This document shows positions 35,801 to 45,879 of a stretch of 62,500 nucleotides of DNA, piece after piece. Every line of letters starts with the position of its first letter. Position 1 is the first letter of the stretch. This DNA is from Cryptomeria japonica. Taxonomy: Eukaryota > Streptophyta > Pinopsida > Cupressales > Cupressaceae. The notes under the pieces are model-generated. The model was not told the DNA's origin, ran no database searches, and was given only the letters and a program-made list of their open reading frames with translations. The DNA is taken from NCBI RefSeq assembly GCF_030272615.1, contig NC_081406.1:475937900-476000399 (forward strand), read 5' to 3'. Position numbers and translations under genes: made by a program.

Positions 35801-36378
35801 AATAACTTAGCCCACTGAGTAAGACAAGTTCTAGGTTCCTGAATCCACTTGTTGATATGACACTTACATTCCTTCTCCCTCTTCATGTAGTAATTTGTTG
35901 CACTTTCCTTTGAAATTTCTACATAAATAAGAGCTATGGGTATTTTGAAAATCTTATCAATAGTTTCAGCATCAAGATGGATAACTACCTCACCCTCATC
36001 ATCCCTAATAGTTTTGGTTTCTTGATCAAAGTGAGTGGCACAAGCAAGAATGAATTCTGACTCTAGGGCAACAACTGGGAAGGAAGAGGCAAGATGGAGA
36101 TGACTATCCAGCAAGTGTTGCATGATATGATCCATTAAATTTTTAACCCTTTTGAGAAAGACTGACATATCCATGTGCCCAATCTCTATATCCTTAATCT
36201 CATCCAATGAAGAAGAGACTTGAGAAGGAGAGATCTCATTTTTATACTTGTCATATTTTTACTTCATCTTCTTTTCGGAAGAGTATTCTGGCAAATTAGT
36301 CATTGAGCAAGAACTTGTAACACTGGGATGGAAATCCAGAAGTGTTAATGCAACATCACAATCCATTGAAAGAGCCAT
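32900..36378 (-). pseudogene. ORF-A3: third accessory ORF, 3' of integrase in gypsy element G
   Basis: Minus-strand relic of about 1,100 codons. The likely start is the ATG at 36378. TAA interrupts soon after, and frames at 36207-35701, 35406-35098, 34614-33976 and 33259-33056 carry the rest. The N-terminal half includes a hairpin-then-helix GEVVIHLDAETIDKIFKIP and VGCYSGQPYMLPRYP (near 35300), which aligns with the GTPYLLP block of ORF-A1 and ORF-A2 and is likewise followed by a GRQL/VRQL helix. The C-terminal half is acidic, Ser/Pro-rich and then helical. It lies downstream of the G integrase and its palindromic 3' UTR, and upstream of the G LTR. Function unknown. It has no gag or pol motifs. 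Confidence 0.7.
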
Positions 36379-36529
36379 ATGATCTTCTTGAAAGGATAAA
36401 AACTAAACTCTTACCCTAAAGCTTTTGAAGATGGAAGGATGAGTAGACAAGAGGTTTTAAAAATTGTGCTTTTGACCAATTTTGGATCTTGGGAGACGTA
36501 TGGCAAGTATGAAAAAGGGAAAAAATTGT

Positions 36530-37970
36530 GGAAGGACATAACTGCAATTGGGTTTTTAAATCCCGACTGCAAGTAGACTTGAAATGGGAAAAATGAGTGA
36601 ATGCGCCATAAATGGTAAAAATGGGGTTTTGACATGAGGGAAAATTAAGTTTATGACCAAGGATAGTAACCATGAATGACTATGAATGGAATTCAGAAGA
36701 ATAATCTCATTTTGACCACATGTGAAATGGGAAAAACTTTACTTGTAATCAGGTTTATAAAACCCTATTTGAATGGGTAGGCTTTTAAAACTACTTTTTT
36801 CATTTTGCAAGTTTGGCAAAAGAGTGTTAAGTATTTTCAACCAAAGGGGAAGACCAACTTCTTCAACTTACTTGCAATCGGATTTTAGAAACCCGAATGC
36901 AAGTAGATGGAAATAATATAAAGGGGAAAAATATTACAATCTCAAAATTACATTCAAGATTTGGGTAAAATGGGAAGAACTTTTGAAAATCCGAATTCAA
37001 GCAAGAATAAGATATATACAAAGCATAAGCAAAAAAAAACAAAAAAACAAAGTGAAAATCACACACCTTGCTTGAAGAATGCCCTAGATCAAAGCAAACA
37101 AACTTGAAAGGAACCAAAATTCTCTATAAATAGACATGTTGAAAACCCTTGATAGTCAAAAACATATTTTGATTCAATTTCCTCCAAAAATGACATGGAA
37201 AGAAGACAAGTGTTTGATGCCAAACACTTTGCATTAATGCAATATACAAAACGTGTCAACAATGGCAGAAAAGGAGCACCCAAAACATGGAAAGAATTGG
37301 TAAAAACATCTTCCAAATGCCTTCAAAAATGCCTTACATGTTTTCCCAATCTCATATTTGGTAAAAAATGTGGCAACCAACATTGATTCTTAATGATTTA
37401 GCATTAATGTGGGATGGATTTAGGGGGAAAATGCCACCAAAATCGGATTTGTGGGAGCAAAATGCAAATTGGGTTCTTCCTTTCAAACTACAAGCAAATG
37501 TGCCCTTCAAAGATGCAATCGGGTTTCTAAAACCCCTTTGCAAGTTTCAAATTACATTACTTTTTCCTTCACTTGAGTGATTTCAGGTTTCTAGGTAAGA
37601 AAAGCACAAAAATAAAAAACAAATCGACTTGTAATGGGGAAATAAAACCCCCATTACAACTTAAAGGAATAAAAACTTAAAAACTTGCAATAGGGAAATA
37701 AAATTACCATTACAAGTAAACACAAGACATAAAATCACTTTAAAACCTTAAAAAGATTTGTAATAGGGAAATAAAACCCCTATTACAACTTAAAAGCACA
37801 AAGGAGGAACTTTTATGAGAAGTTACAAGTTCTCATTAAGCTTGTATTTTAAATTAACTTGTAATTTGTCCAAAAAGTTCCTACAAACAACTTAAAAGAC
37901 AAATCAGAAAAGGAAAAAAAAAAGAAGTTACAAGTTGCAAGTTTTAAATAAAGTGCACTTGTAATTGCTT
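36530..37970. repeat. Series of diverged palindromes in the 3' UTR of element G
   Basis: About eight related foldbacks. Those of the GCAATCGGGTTTTAAAACCC type lie near 36543-36572, 36741-36770, 36870-36904 (ACTTGCAATCGG pairs with CCGAATGCAAGT, 11 of 12) and 37515-37541. The TTGTAAT(G/A)GGG type lies at 37629-37659 (11-bp perfect stem), 37683-37717 (imperfect) and 37758-37788 (11-bp perfect stem). A further one near 37925-37965 pairs TTACAAGTTGCA with TGCACTTGTAA, with one bulge. The three at 37629-37788 share the loop AAATAAAA. The series lies between integrase and ORF-A3. Confidence 0.8.
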
Positions 37971-38489
37971 GAAAAAACCCCTACGACACTAAAATATAAA
38001 GGGAGCTCTAAACTTACAAAGGAAAGAAAATTTTCCACTTCCAGTCTAGAAAATAAAACCCAATTTTGAAGGAAAGACATAGCAAACAAACTCAAAACAT
38101 GATGAAATTTGAAATGTGGATCGAGGATGGACCGAAGATCAGTCTAGTTTAATCAGAAGCAATTTTTTTGCCTCAGGAAGTGTGTCTTAGAGTAAATTTT
38201 TTTATTTTTAACAAGAATTTTAAAGGGGTTGTCTAATTTTGTGAATGCAAAAATACATACAATAGCCTTTAGTCATCCATTAGACTAAAAAGTCATCGCA
38301 GACCACCTAGAACGAGAAGAAATAAACTAAAACTACTATTGAAATAGAGTCAAAAGGCAAAAAAATAACCTTCTTCAGCACTTGTAGGAAGGAAACAAAA
38401 CATAACCATGTGCTACAACACTTATTAAACCTCAAAAACCTATTCTAATATGTACAAAGGACTAAAATATACCTCAAAAGTAATGTTTG
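37971..38489. other. 3' UTR of element G between integrase and the palindromes
   Basis: AT-rich, with stops in all frames. It begins directly after the integrase C-terminal module, and no domain is visible. Confidence 0.5.
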
Positions 38490-39849
38490 AGGTGAATCAC
38501 ATTGATTGGGATTTGTTCCCTTTCTCCATCTACCTTGGATAGCTAAAATGCATTGTGTTGTTTACACTCAGAAATCATGTAAGCTCCACTCCAAAATGAA
38601 TTGAAATTGGACTGCATTCCAAAATTTCTCTTCAACTCATCCCATTTGAGGACTATGATAACTTCCTTGAAGGTTATAGGGGCTACTTTTCTATCATAAG
38701 GTTATAGGGGCTTCTAGTTGTGTTAACCTTATTGCCATTGGTCCTTCTTCAATCATTTCAAGTTGGTTAGCCAAATCAAGAGCTAGAAGCTCAACAAAAA
38801 AATATTGCCTCTTTACCATAGACCAACATGTAGGGTGAATTACCAATTGACCTTTTAGGAGTTATCCTATCAGTTCATAATGATAATTTTAGTTTGGTAT
38901 GCCATTCTATTTGATTATGTTTAATATTCCTCTTGATGATTATGATCAAATTTTTGTTTCTGGACTTAGCTAGTCCATTCCCTTAAGGATAGTAATTTGA
39001 AAAAATATTGAAGAAAATGCCATTATTTATAGGTCATTCACTTATCTTTGTTCCCACAAAGGCCAAAGAATTAAATAAAAAATAATGGAATCAGGAGCAA
39101 CAAGGTTTGTCAATAGATCTTCATAAAATTTTAGGACAACGCTTTCACTAGCTTCTTTGGGTGCTACAACTTCACTCCACCAAGTATTTAAATAATTGCA
39201 ATAAGGATCCACTTGTGACTAGCACTAGAGGGTGGGTTGATTTCTCCAATAAAGTGAGTGCTCCACTTCATGAAAGGTTGTTCAACTTGGATGGGTTGCA
39301 AAGAAGGGCTACTAGTTTTTCTTTTCATGAAAAGAAAGCACACTTTTTACACTTTCTCACCCAAGCATGTACATCTTTGAACAAACTTTGTCAATAGATC
39401 TTCATAAAATTTTAGGACAACACTTTCACTAGCTTCTTTGAGTACCACAACTTCAATCCAACAAGTGAAATGAATAGTTGCAATAAGGATCCACTTGTGA
39501 CCAACACTAGAGGGTGGGTTGATGACTCCAATAAAGTCAATGCTCTACTTTATGAAAGGTTGTTCAACTTGGATGGGCTACACAAGAAAGGATACGAGCC
39601 TTTATTTTCTTGAAAATAAGGCACACTTTTTGCACTTTCTCACCCAATAATATGCATCTTTGGTCAAAGTAGGCTAATAATAGTCTACTTTCATAATCGT
39701 ATGTGTTGCTCTTGGTGCAAAATGTCCACCAATTGTCCCTTCATGTAACTCATGCAAAACCTTGTCCATTTGGGCCATCTCAATACAACTAAGCAACACT
39801 CCATTAATTTTTTTCTTGAAAAGTGTGCCATTCAAGAGTACATACAAAA
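38490..39849 (-). pseudogene. Element G integrase relic (Ty3/gypsy)
   Basis: In minus order: the zinc-binding H2C2 domain (LHELHEGTIGGHFAP, then YYWPTLTKDAYYWVRKCKKC) at about 39840-39619. The core follows with SIDFIGVINPPSSVGHKWIL, in a tandemly duplicated segment. DNGMAFVGT and YYP-GNGLAKS lie near 39040-38980, and PYMLVYGKEA near 38810. The C-terminal module (FWSGAYMISECKQHNAF, then INVIHLKHYF) runs to about 38490. Many stops and frameshifts are present. The aspartate of the usual ATD box reads I in one copy. The enzyme would insert element DNA into the host genome. Confidence 0.85.
39111..39672. repeat. 281-bp tandem duplication inside the G integrase
   Basis: The block starting CAATAGATCTTCATAAAATT occurs at 39111 and again at 39392. 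Both copies encode the same stretch of integrase core on the minus strand. They differ at several positions and by small indels, so the duplication is old. Confidence 0.85.
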
Positions 39850-40404
39850 TAGATTATAGCCTTTAATACCTTCTTTTTTCTCTATCCACACCTTGTAGGC
39901 ATTCACCAATTTGTAGGAAACATTGCCCATATCTTGCATCTAACTTGAAGTAGTTGCAACTATTTCAACATTGTTTTAAATGATTATGATAGCCTCATTT
40001 ACAAGATTTTTATTGTTCTTTGACCCATCATCTAGTTGTTCACACAAACCTTTTCCTCTAACTAGCTTAGTTATCTTTATTTCAACATCATATTTCATTA
40101 CCTTAGTAATCCAACCAACTCTTTTGTCACTCAAATCTTCCCCCAACAAAAACTTTTAACGCTCAAGTCAACACCATCAAATAAAACTTATTGTTTGAAA
40201 TCAAATGCCTAAAGTTTTCAAACTTCAAACTATAGCAAGCACATGCTTTAAAACAAATGTATACCTTTCTTCATGATCCTTGAGGCCTTGGTTAAAGAAC
40301 ACTATTGGTTGTTTCATTCCTTCATTATTATTTTCTAACTAGCATATCTAAGATTGTTTCAATAATTGCATAGGCATATAGGGTAAAATCCTTAGAAAAA
40401 CCAG
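39850..40404 (-). pseudogene. Element G RT-linked RNase H relic
   Basis: Minus-strand fragments read as the RNase H fused to gypsy RT: LINPGFSKDFTLYAYA, then SLKFENFRHLISNNKFYL. A decayed tail corresponds to the TKLVRGQGL motif region. Nearly every other line carries a stop. No extra archaeal-type RNase H is seen between this and the integrase zinc domain. Confidence 0.6.
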
Positions 40405-41400
40405 GATTAATAAGAGTGGGTGTTTGCTAATTCTTCCTTTATACTTTCAAAACTCCATTTTCCTTTTGTTGTCCAGTTAAAATATATATTATTCTTCAAC
40501 ATAGATGTTAGTGGATTTAAAAGAATAACAATGTCTAGTATAAATCTTCTAACAAAATTGATTCTACCAGGGAAACTTTGTAGACCCTTCTTATGAGCTA
40601 GTAGAGGCAAAGCCAAAATTGCAGTTACCCTTTCAGGATCAATGGTGATACCATACTTTGTCACTACATGTCCAAGAAGCTTACCTTCGTGAATAACAAA
40701 AATACGGCCTTTTGAGTTAAGTGATACACCATATTTCCTACATCTATCAAAAACTTATCTCAAATGAGAAAAGTGTTCCTTTGCATCCTTGGAAGAAATA
40801 TTGATATCATATAAATATACAAGCATAATTTTGTTTGTAAGGCCTTGAAAATCCATATCCATGGCTCTTTGAAATGATGCAACAACATTAGAAAAATGAA
40901 AAAAAGGCATCTTCATGTAGGCCATTGTTTCCCATTTAGTGGTTAATGTTGTCTTAGGTTGGTATTCTTCATTCACAAAAAAATGATTGTAACCAGAATA
41001 ACCATAATTCAAGGAAAACCTCTCAGAACCTAAAACTACTTGCAAAATTGTTTCCATAGAGGGAAATGAGTAGTAGCTTTTGAGTGAGGCTCTGTTCAGG
41101 TCATAAAGATATATACACAACCTTATCTCTCCATTCTTCTTCCTGATAGGTACAAGATTGGAAACCCATGAGGTGTGTTTGATAGGAAATATGATTTTTC
41201 CCGCAAGCACTTTGTTAAGTTCTTTTTTCATGAGTGGATCAAGCTTGGGGTTCAAATATCTATATTTTTGCCTTATTGATTTAGCTTTAGGTTCTAATTC
41301 AATGGTATGTTGGGAAATTTTAGGATCAAAACCTTTGAAATTTGAGTATTCCCAAGAAAAAGAATCATGACACTCTTGGCTTAAACAAATAAAATGATTT
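40405..41400 (-). pseudogene. Element G reverse transcriptase relic (Ty3/gypsy)
   Basis: Two frames (41255-40755 and 40664-40407). The palm starts with NPKLDPLMKKELNKVLAGK and HTSWVSNLVPIRKKNGEIRLC, then the YDLNRASLKSYYSFP and SGYNHF motifs and AFQRAMD-like ASFQRAMD. The catalytic YxDD box reads LVYLYDINI, so one Asp is changed. The thumb and connection follow (YGITIDPERVTAILALP, FPGRINFVRRFI). The upstream linker on the minus strand reads NFKGFDPKISQHTIELEP, as in non-chromovirus gypsy pol. An X-type LTR begins at 41628 and cuts off the 5' part of G. Confidence 0.9.
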
Positions 41401-41627
41401 TTTTTCTTCTACCATACGTACCTTTCCAAGTTTGAGCAACTTACCTTTGAATATTTTCACCTCTTCATAGTGATTCTACTTGATTTTCACGTTGACATTT
41501 CCCCTTGTGGCTTGGTCATCAAAGTTGAAAATGGACTATAAAGTAACCAAACCTTTGAGTAACTTGTTAGTTTTCAGCTATATGATTTGATCACCATACT
41601 ATTGTCATAATTTATCTTGATTTCTAG

Positions 41628-42614
41628 TGTAGACACTGAAAATTGTCACAAGTCTTCGATGACACTTTTCACTAACCTATTTCATCTAAACTGATTAAAT
41701 AATTTTGATTATTTAATTAGTACAAATTTTCTTCTTCTAGTTTCCTAAAATTAAATAATTCTTAATTCTTAATTATTGTTCTTCTCAACCATTAATTAAA
41801 TAATCTTGATTATTTAATTAATGTTCATCATTGTCTCTTTACAATCAATTAATCTTGATCTTAATCGACTAATCCTAACTATTCTTCTTTGATTAAATAA
41901 TTCTCTTAATTATTTAATCCATTTATTGTAAGCTAATTATTCCTCCATAAATAATTATTAATTATTTAATCCCCTTCTCCAAAATATTCAAATTAAATAA
42001 ATTTTTAATTTATTTAATTACCATGTGTGGATGAAATAAATAAATTTTATTTATTTATTTATGACCCCACTTATCTCTTTCACTTTCTAATTTTTATCTC
42101 CCTTATCTCTTCAACCCGTTAATTTGGTATTTATGAGAAGATAATTAAAGATTTTTTTATTTTTTTTCATAATATCTTCTCATTTCCTTTCTTCTATCTT
42201 CATCCTTCCCTGAATGACAGTTTTGTTGTGCACTCAATCTTGTCCATTGATTATTTTCAGTCTTGAATCAATCTTAGCCATCCAATCAAATCCTCTTTTC
42301 TATAAATTGGACTATTTTCTCATTCAATTTCAACCACACTTCTAGTATCCTTATACTATCAATTTGCTATCATCTTGTCATTATCTTTCTTTCAAATACA
42401 CTTGCATTTGTAGGTGAGGTCAACATCAAATTTAAAAGAGAAAGAAGAACAATGGAGGAACAATGAAGGAGATACATGCTTTGGTTTGCATTTCATTTTA
42501 GTATTTCATCTTCATGCCTTTATTCAATGTGTTAGGATTACATTTCATAGCATTTTAGTCTTTGTGGTTGGCTAATCTATTGCTTTGATGCTTGTGCTCA
42601 ATTTCCTAGTTACA
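41628..42614 (+). mobile_element. Element X 5' LTR
   Basis: It starts TGTAGACACTGAAAATTG and ends AGTTACA (987 bp). A TATA-like CTATAAATTGGAC lies near 42300. The same start, TGTAGACACT-AAAATTG, opens the LTR at 56464. The interior is dominated by ATTAAATAA-type words. It inserted in the 5' part of element G. Confidence 0.7.
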
Positions 42615-42619
42615 TTTTT

Positions 42620-42638
42620 TGGTGAACCCGACGTGAAC
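42620..42638 (+). promoter_or_regulatory. Candidate primer-binding site of element X
   Basis: TGGTGAACCCGACGTGAAC follows the LTR end after five T residues. Position and the leading TGG fit a primer site. I cannot name the tRNA. Confidence 0.45.
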
Positions 42639-42670
42639 ATGCAAAATTTAATAATTCCATGAATCTATTT

Positions 42671-42870
42671 GCATGCAGGTTTTATGTGCTAATCCATTGT
42701 TGTATGCAAGTTTTATGAATGAATTTGTTGTTGTATGTAGGTTTTATGTGTGGATTAGTTATTGCATGCAGGTTTTTGGTGTTAATCCATTGTTGCATGC
42801 AGGTTTTATGAGAGGATCTATTATTGCATGTGGGTTTTATGGAGTCTAAACAATGATTCATGCAGGATTT
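42671..42870. repeat. 31-bp tandem array, 6-7 units
   Basis: Units start (G)CATGCAGGTTTTATG at 42671, 42702, 42733, 42764, 42795 and 42826, with a partial one near 42857. The period is 31 bp. The array lies in the leader of element X, and the minus frame through it is an artefact of the repeat. Confidence 0.9.
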
Positions 42871-42896
42871 CTTAACATGCAATAAAAAAAAGGTTT

Positions 42897-43062
42897 CACA
42901 TAACCTAATTAGGAGGCTTTAATAAACAACAATTTTTCACATGGCCTAATTAGGAGGTTTTAATGAACAACAACTCTTCACATAGTTTAATTAGGAGGTT
43001 TGAATGAATCCTACAATTCTCACATAATCTTAATTAGAATTTGGATCAAAGAGCAACAAATT
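42897..43062. repeat. 41-bp tandem array, 4 units
   Basis: Units start CACAT at 42897, 42938, 42979 and 43021, each followed by CTAATTAGGAGG and TTTAATGAACAAC in the better copies. The array lies directly after the 31-bp array. Confidence 0.9.
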
Positions 43063-43565
43063 TCAAATTTCATGCATGCAAAGAGTTTAAAATGAACAAC
43101 AAATTGTATTTAATCGTGGTTTAAATTGATCAAATCCTTTTCAAATTAAGGTGGAATTAACCTCATCTAGTCTTAATTAGGATGCAAATGGATCAATGAA
43201 CTCATTTAATTTTCTAAAGGCTAAATAATAACTGCTTGTCATGTCTTCTTTTATTTTGATTGTGTGTTTTTACCCTTAGAAGTGGGCCTCCCTCCCGATT
43301 TGCCCGACACTTCGCACAGGCATTGGTGAGAGGGAATGACCCAAAGTGGTGGCGGGTTAAGGCCAAGCTCTTCCAAACCACTCTAAATAACTGTGTTTAC
43401 AACGAAAGTTGTAAACAACAGGTGCTGGAATGACATAGTGATGATTAAATTCATCGGATATATGCCCACCCAAACAGATGCCCTGACTAAAATCTCTTGT
43501 GTTTAGAGACGAAAATCCCTCTATTTGTTGACTCAGGCATTGTGATATGTGCATGCCGAAGAAAC
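43063..43565 (+). other. Leader of element X up to the S insertion
   Basis: No coding frame. A GC-richer segment (43280-43360) includes CCTCCCTCCCGATTTGCCCG. Sequence before 43561 continues after 50237, separated by element S and its target duplication. Confidence 0.5.
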
Positions 43566-44386
43566 TATTGGCATTATACACTCAAATGAGAATGGTTGAT
43601 GTTGTCATTGATGACAACTAACTAGTAACATGGTTCACAGGATATACCGACAATAGACTTCACCTACCGACACCGGCAGTTACTACAAAGGTTATTCACA
43701 TCGGCAGTAGATCATACCGACACTCCTAGCCGACATGGAAATAATATTGTTTTGTATTGTAATTAGATTTTATATCTGACATGATGTATTGTAAAGACTT
43801 ATATATGTATGAGATCTTGTAGGTCATTTTGAAATGTAATTAGGTATGTATGTAAGCAAATAAGTGTATATGCATTTTGATGTATTTATCTTATGAGCGA
43901 ATAAGAGCAGAGCAGAGCAAAGAAAGGTTTTTGCAAGAGGTATCATATAGAGCTTAAACCAGTACTGAATCCAGCATTGCAGATGCTATTTTGAGCAGTA
44001 CATTGTTATTGGATTTAACAATCCAATTGTAGTCAGTGGGACTCCATTTTGTTGTTGAGTAGTGAGCTCCAGGTTGTTGGCCTTCTTGCATGTGCATGCC
44101 CCTATTGTACTAAATAATATTTATTCATATTGGCTAGTGAGTAAATATTGTGGGTCACAAATCCCACTGAGGTTTTTCCCCTATCAGGTTTCCTCGCCAA
44201 AAATATATGTGTTATGGTGTGCATTGATGCTTATTCTTTTGTTTCTCTTTACTGCATTATTATTTTCTTACCGGTATATTAAGTTGGGTTGTAAAGTTGC
44301 AAATAAGTTTAAATCTTTCATCAAATGGTTAGACAATGATTCAGCCCCCCGCCTCAGTGTCTTTGGGACTGTCCTAGCATCTAACA
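43566..44386 (+). mobile_element. Element S 5' LTR
   Basis: 821 bp. It starts TATTGGCATTATAC (the expected TG is mutated) and ends TCTAACA. A TATA-like CTTATATATGTATGAG lies near 43799. It pairs with 49398-50232 along its whole length. Confidence 0.95.
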
Positions 44387-44388
44387 AT

Positions 44389-44400
44389 TGGTATCAGAGC
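44389..44400 (+). promoter_or_regulatory. Primer-binding site for Met-tRNA (element S)
   Basis: TGGTATCAGAGC, an exact match to the canonical Ty1/copia site, 2 bp after the LTR end. Confidence 0.95.
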
Positions 44401-44457
44401 CCAATCCTCTATTTGCAGAAGCCTAACAGCTTAAGGAATATTTTGAAACCGGTACCG

Positions 44458-45441
44458 ATGGAAAGTTTGAGATAACAGTTGGAAGGAGCTCTTGAAGTTT
44501 TTGATGCAGAAAAAATGAAGATAATCAAAATGGAAGATGAACTCAGAACTGCTCGGGAATTCATTCAAGTACTTCAAGAAAACCTGGTGATAGCAAAGAA
44601 TAAGAGAAAAGAATTACATGTGCAATTGTAAAATCAAGATGATGAAGAAAATGAAACTCTCAGAGATATTGTAGAGAAGCTAAGACAAGAGAATAGTGAC
44701 ATGAAGAATGAGATGCAAGATTTAACCATGAGACTATGCAAGGATATTGAAGATATAAAGAGGAATGAGGAAGATTTGGCCAGAAGACTTAATGAAAGAT
44801 TATATGAATCTCTAAGGCTTAGTTATGAAAATGATATGCTTAAAACATATTTGATCCACATGCAACATGACAAAGAAGAACTTATGAGACAAGTTAACAC
44901 CTTGGAAGGTGAGTTGGTCACTGCAAATGAATACAAAGAAAAATTCAAGAAGAGTTCAGATAAGCTTGATGATATGTTGAAAAGTCAGAAACCTGATAGA
45001 GAAATAGTTGGACTTGGATTTGAACATGGAGAAAGTTCTGGGACTGCAAACAATCATGATCACAACAAACTGGTAAGGAAACCTAATACTTATATATTCA
45101 ATGGGAAATGTTTTAATTGTAACAAATTTGGTCATAAGGAAATCACTGCAAATTTAGGAATAATCAGAATACAAACTCATCCACCAGTCAATGTCCCAAA
45201 TGCAATAAAAATGGTCATAACTCGGACAATTTGCAGAATGAATGTGAAATGCTATGTTTGTGGTAGATTTGGACATTTATCTAATCAATGCAGAACTCAA
45301 ACTAGTCAAGATTATGGAAAAGCTATTCAAAGAAACAATGTAACTTGCTATGCATGTAACAAGATTGGGCATATTGCAAAATTTTGTAGAAGTAAGACTT
45401 TACCGACAAACAATAAAGGATCTAATGACAAAGGCAAATAA
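44458..45441 (+). pseudogene. Element S ORF1: coiled coil with four zinc-knuckle motifs
   Basis: It opens at ATG 44458, with TAA at 44473 and about 44629. The first ~180 residues are one long coiled coil rich in Glu, Lys and Leu. CCHC zinc knuckles follow: CFNCNKFGHK (near 45108), a CPKCNKNGH-type knuckle now out of frame (near 45200), CYVCGRFGHLSNQC (near 45250) and CYACNKIGHIAKFC (near 45346). Two compensating frameshifts lie between the first and third knuckles. Zinc knuckles of this type bind RNA in gag nucleocapsids. The usual copia capsid (UBN2) domain is not visible. ORF1 may therefore be a nucleocapsid-only, RNA-binding protein that relies on a helper's capsid. Confidence 0.75.
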
Positions 45442-45879
45442 AAGGTGACTGAAATCAAGCAAGAATTTTCTAAACAATGGATCAGGAAGAGAGATCAGAG
45501 AATTGATTAATTTATCTCTGCACCGATAGAATAGGGCAATCCTACACCAGCAGGAGATTCTTCATCTAAATAAGGAATAATCCTTAGGGGTAAGGAAACT
45601 AATTGAAAATCATGCATTTACCCTCAGTTGGAAGTAAGAAGTTATATTTCTTCTTTACTGGAAGACATGTGGAGTGTTCACTTCACCGGCGAAGCATTTA
45701 TTGCAGTTTTAAGTTAACTTTTTGGTTAAAAAGGCAATGCAACTTCTCATTTCAAATCACCAAGCATTCAAGCATTCGAAGAAGAGTGAAATTGTGCAAA
45801 GGCATTCTAAAAGCGAAGCAGCAAAAGGTTTTTCAAGGCATTCAAAGGTTTCTCAGCTAAAAGGTATTTATCTTATGCA

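Noticed and set aside
36530-37970. CRISPR-like array suggested by regularly spaced palindromes
   Set aside because: The units are diverged, spacers are uneven and related to the repeats, and the context is a plant retrotransposon.
42682-42882. 66-codon minus frame with repeated HKTC and MQQW motifs
   Set aside because: It is the translation of the 31-bp tandem array.
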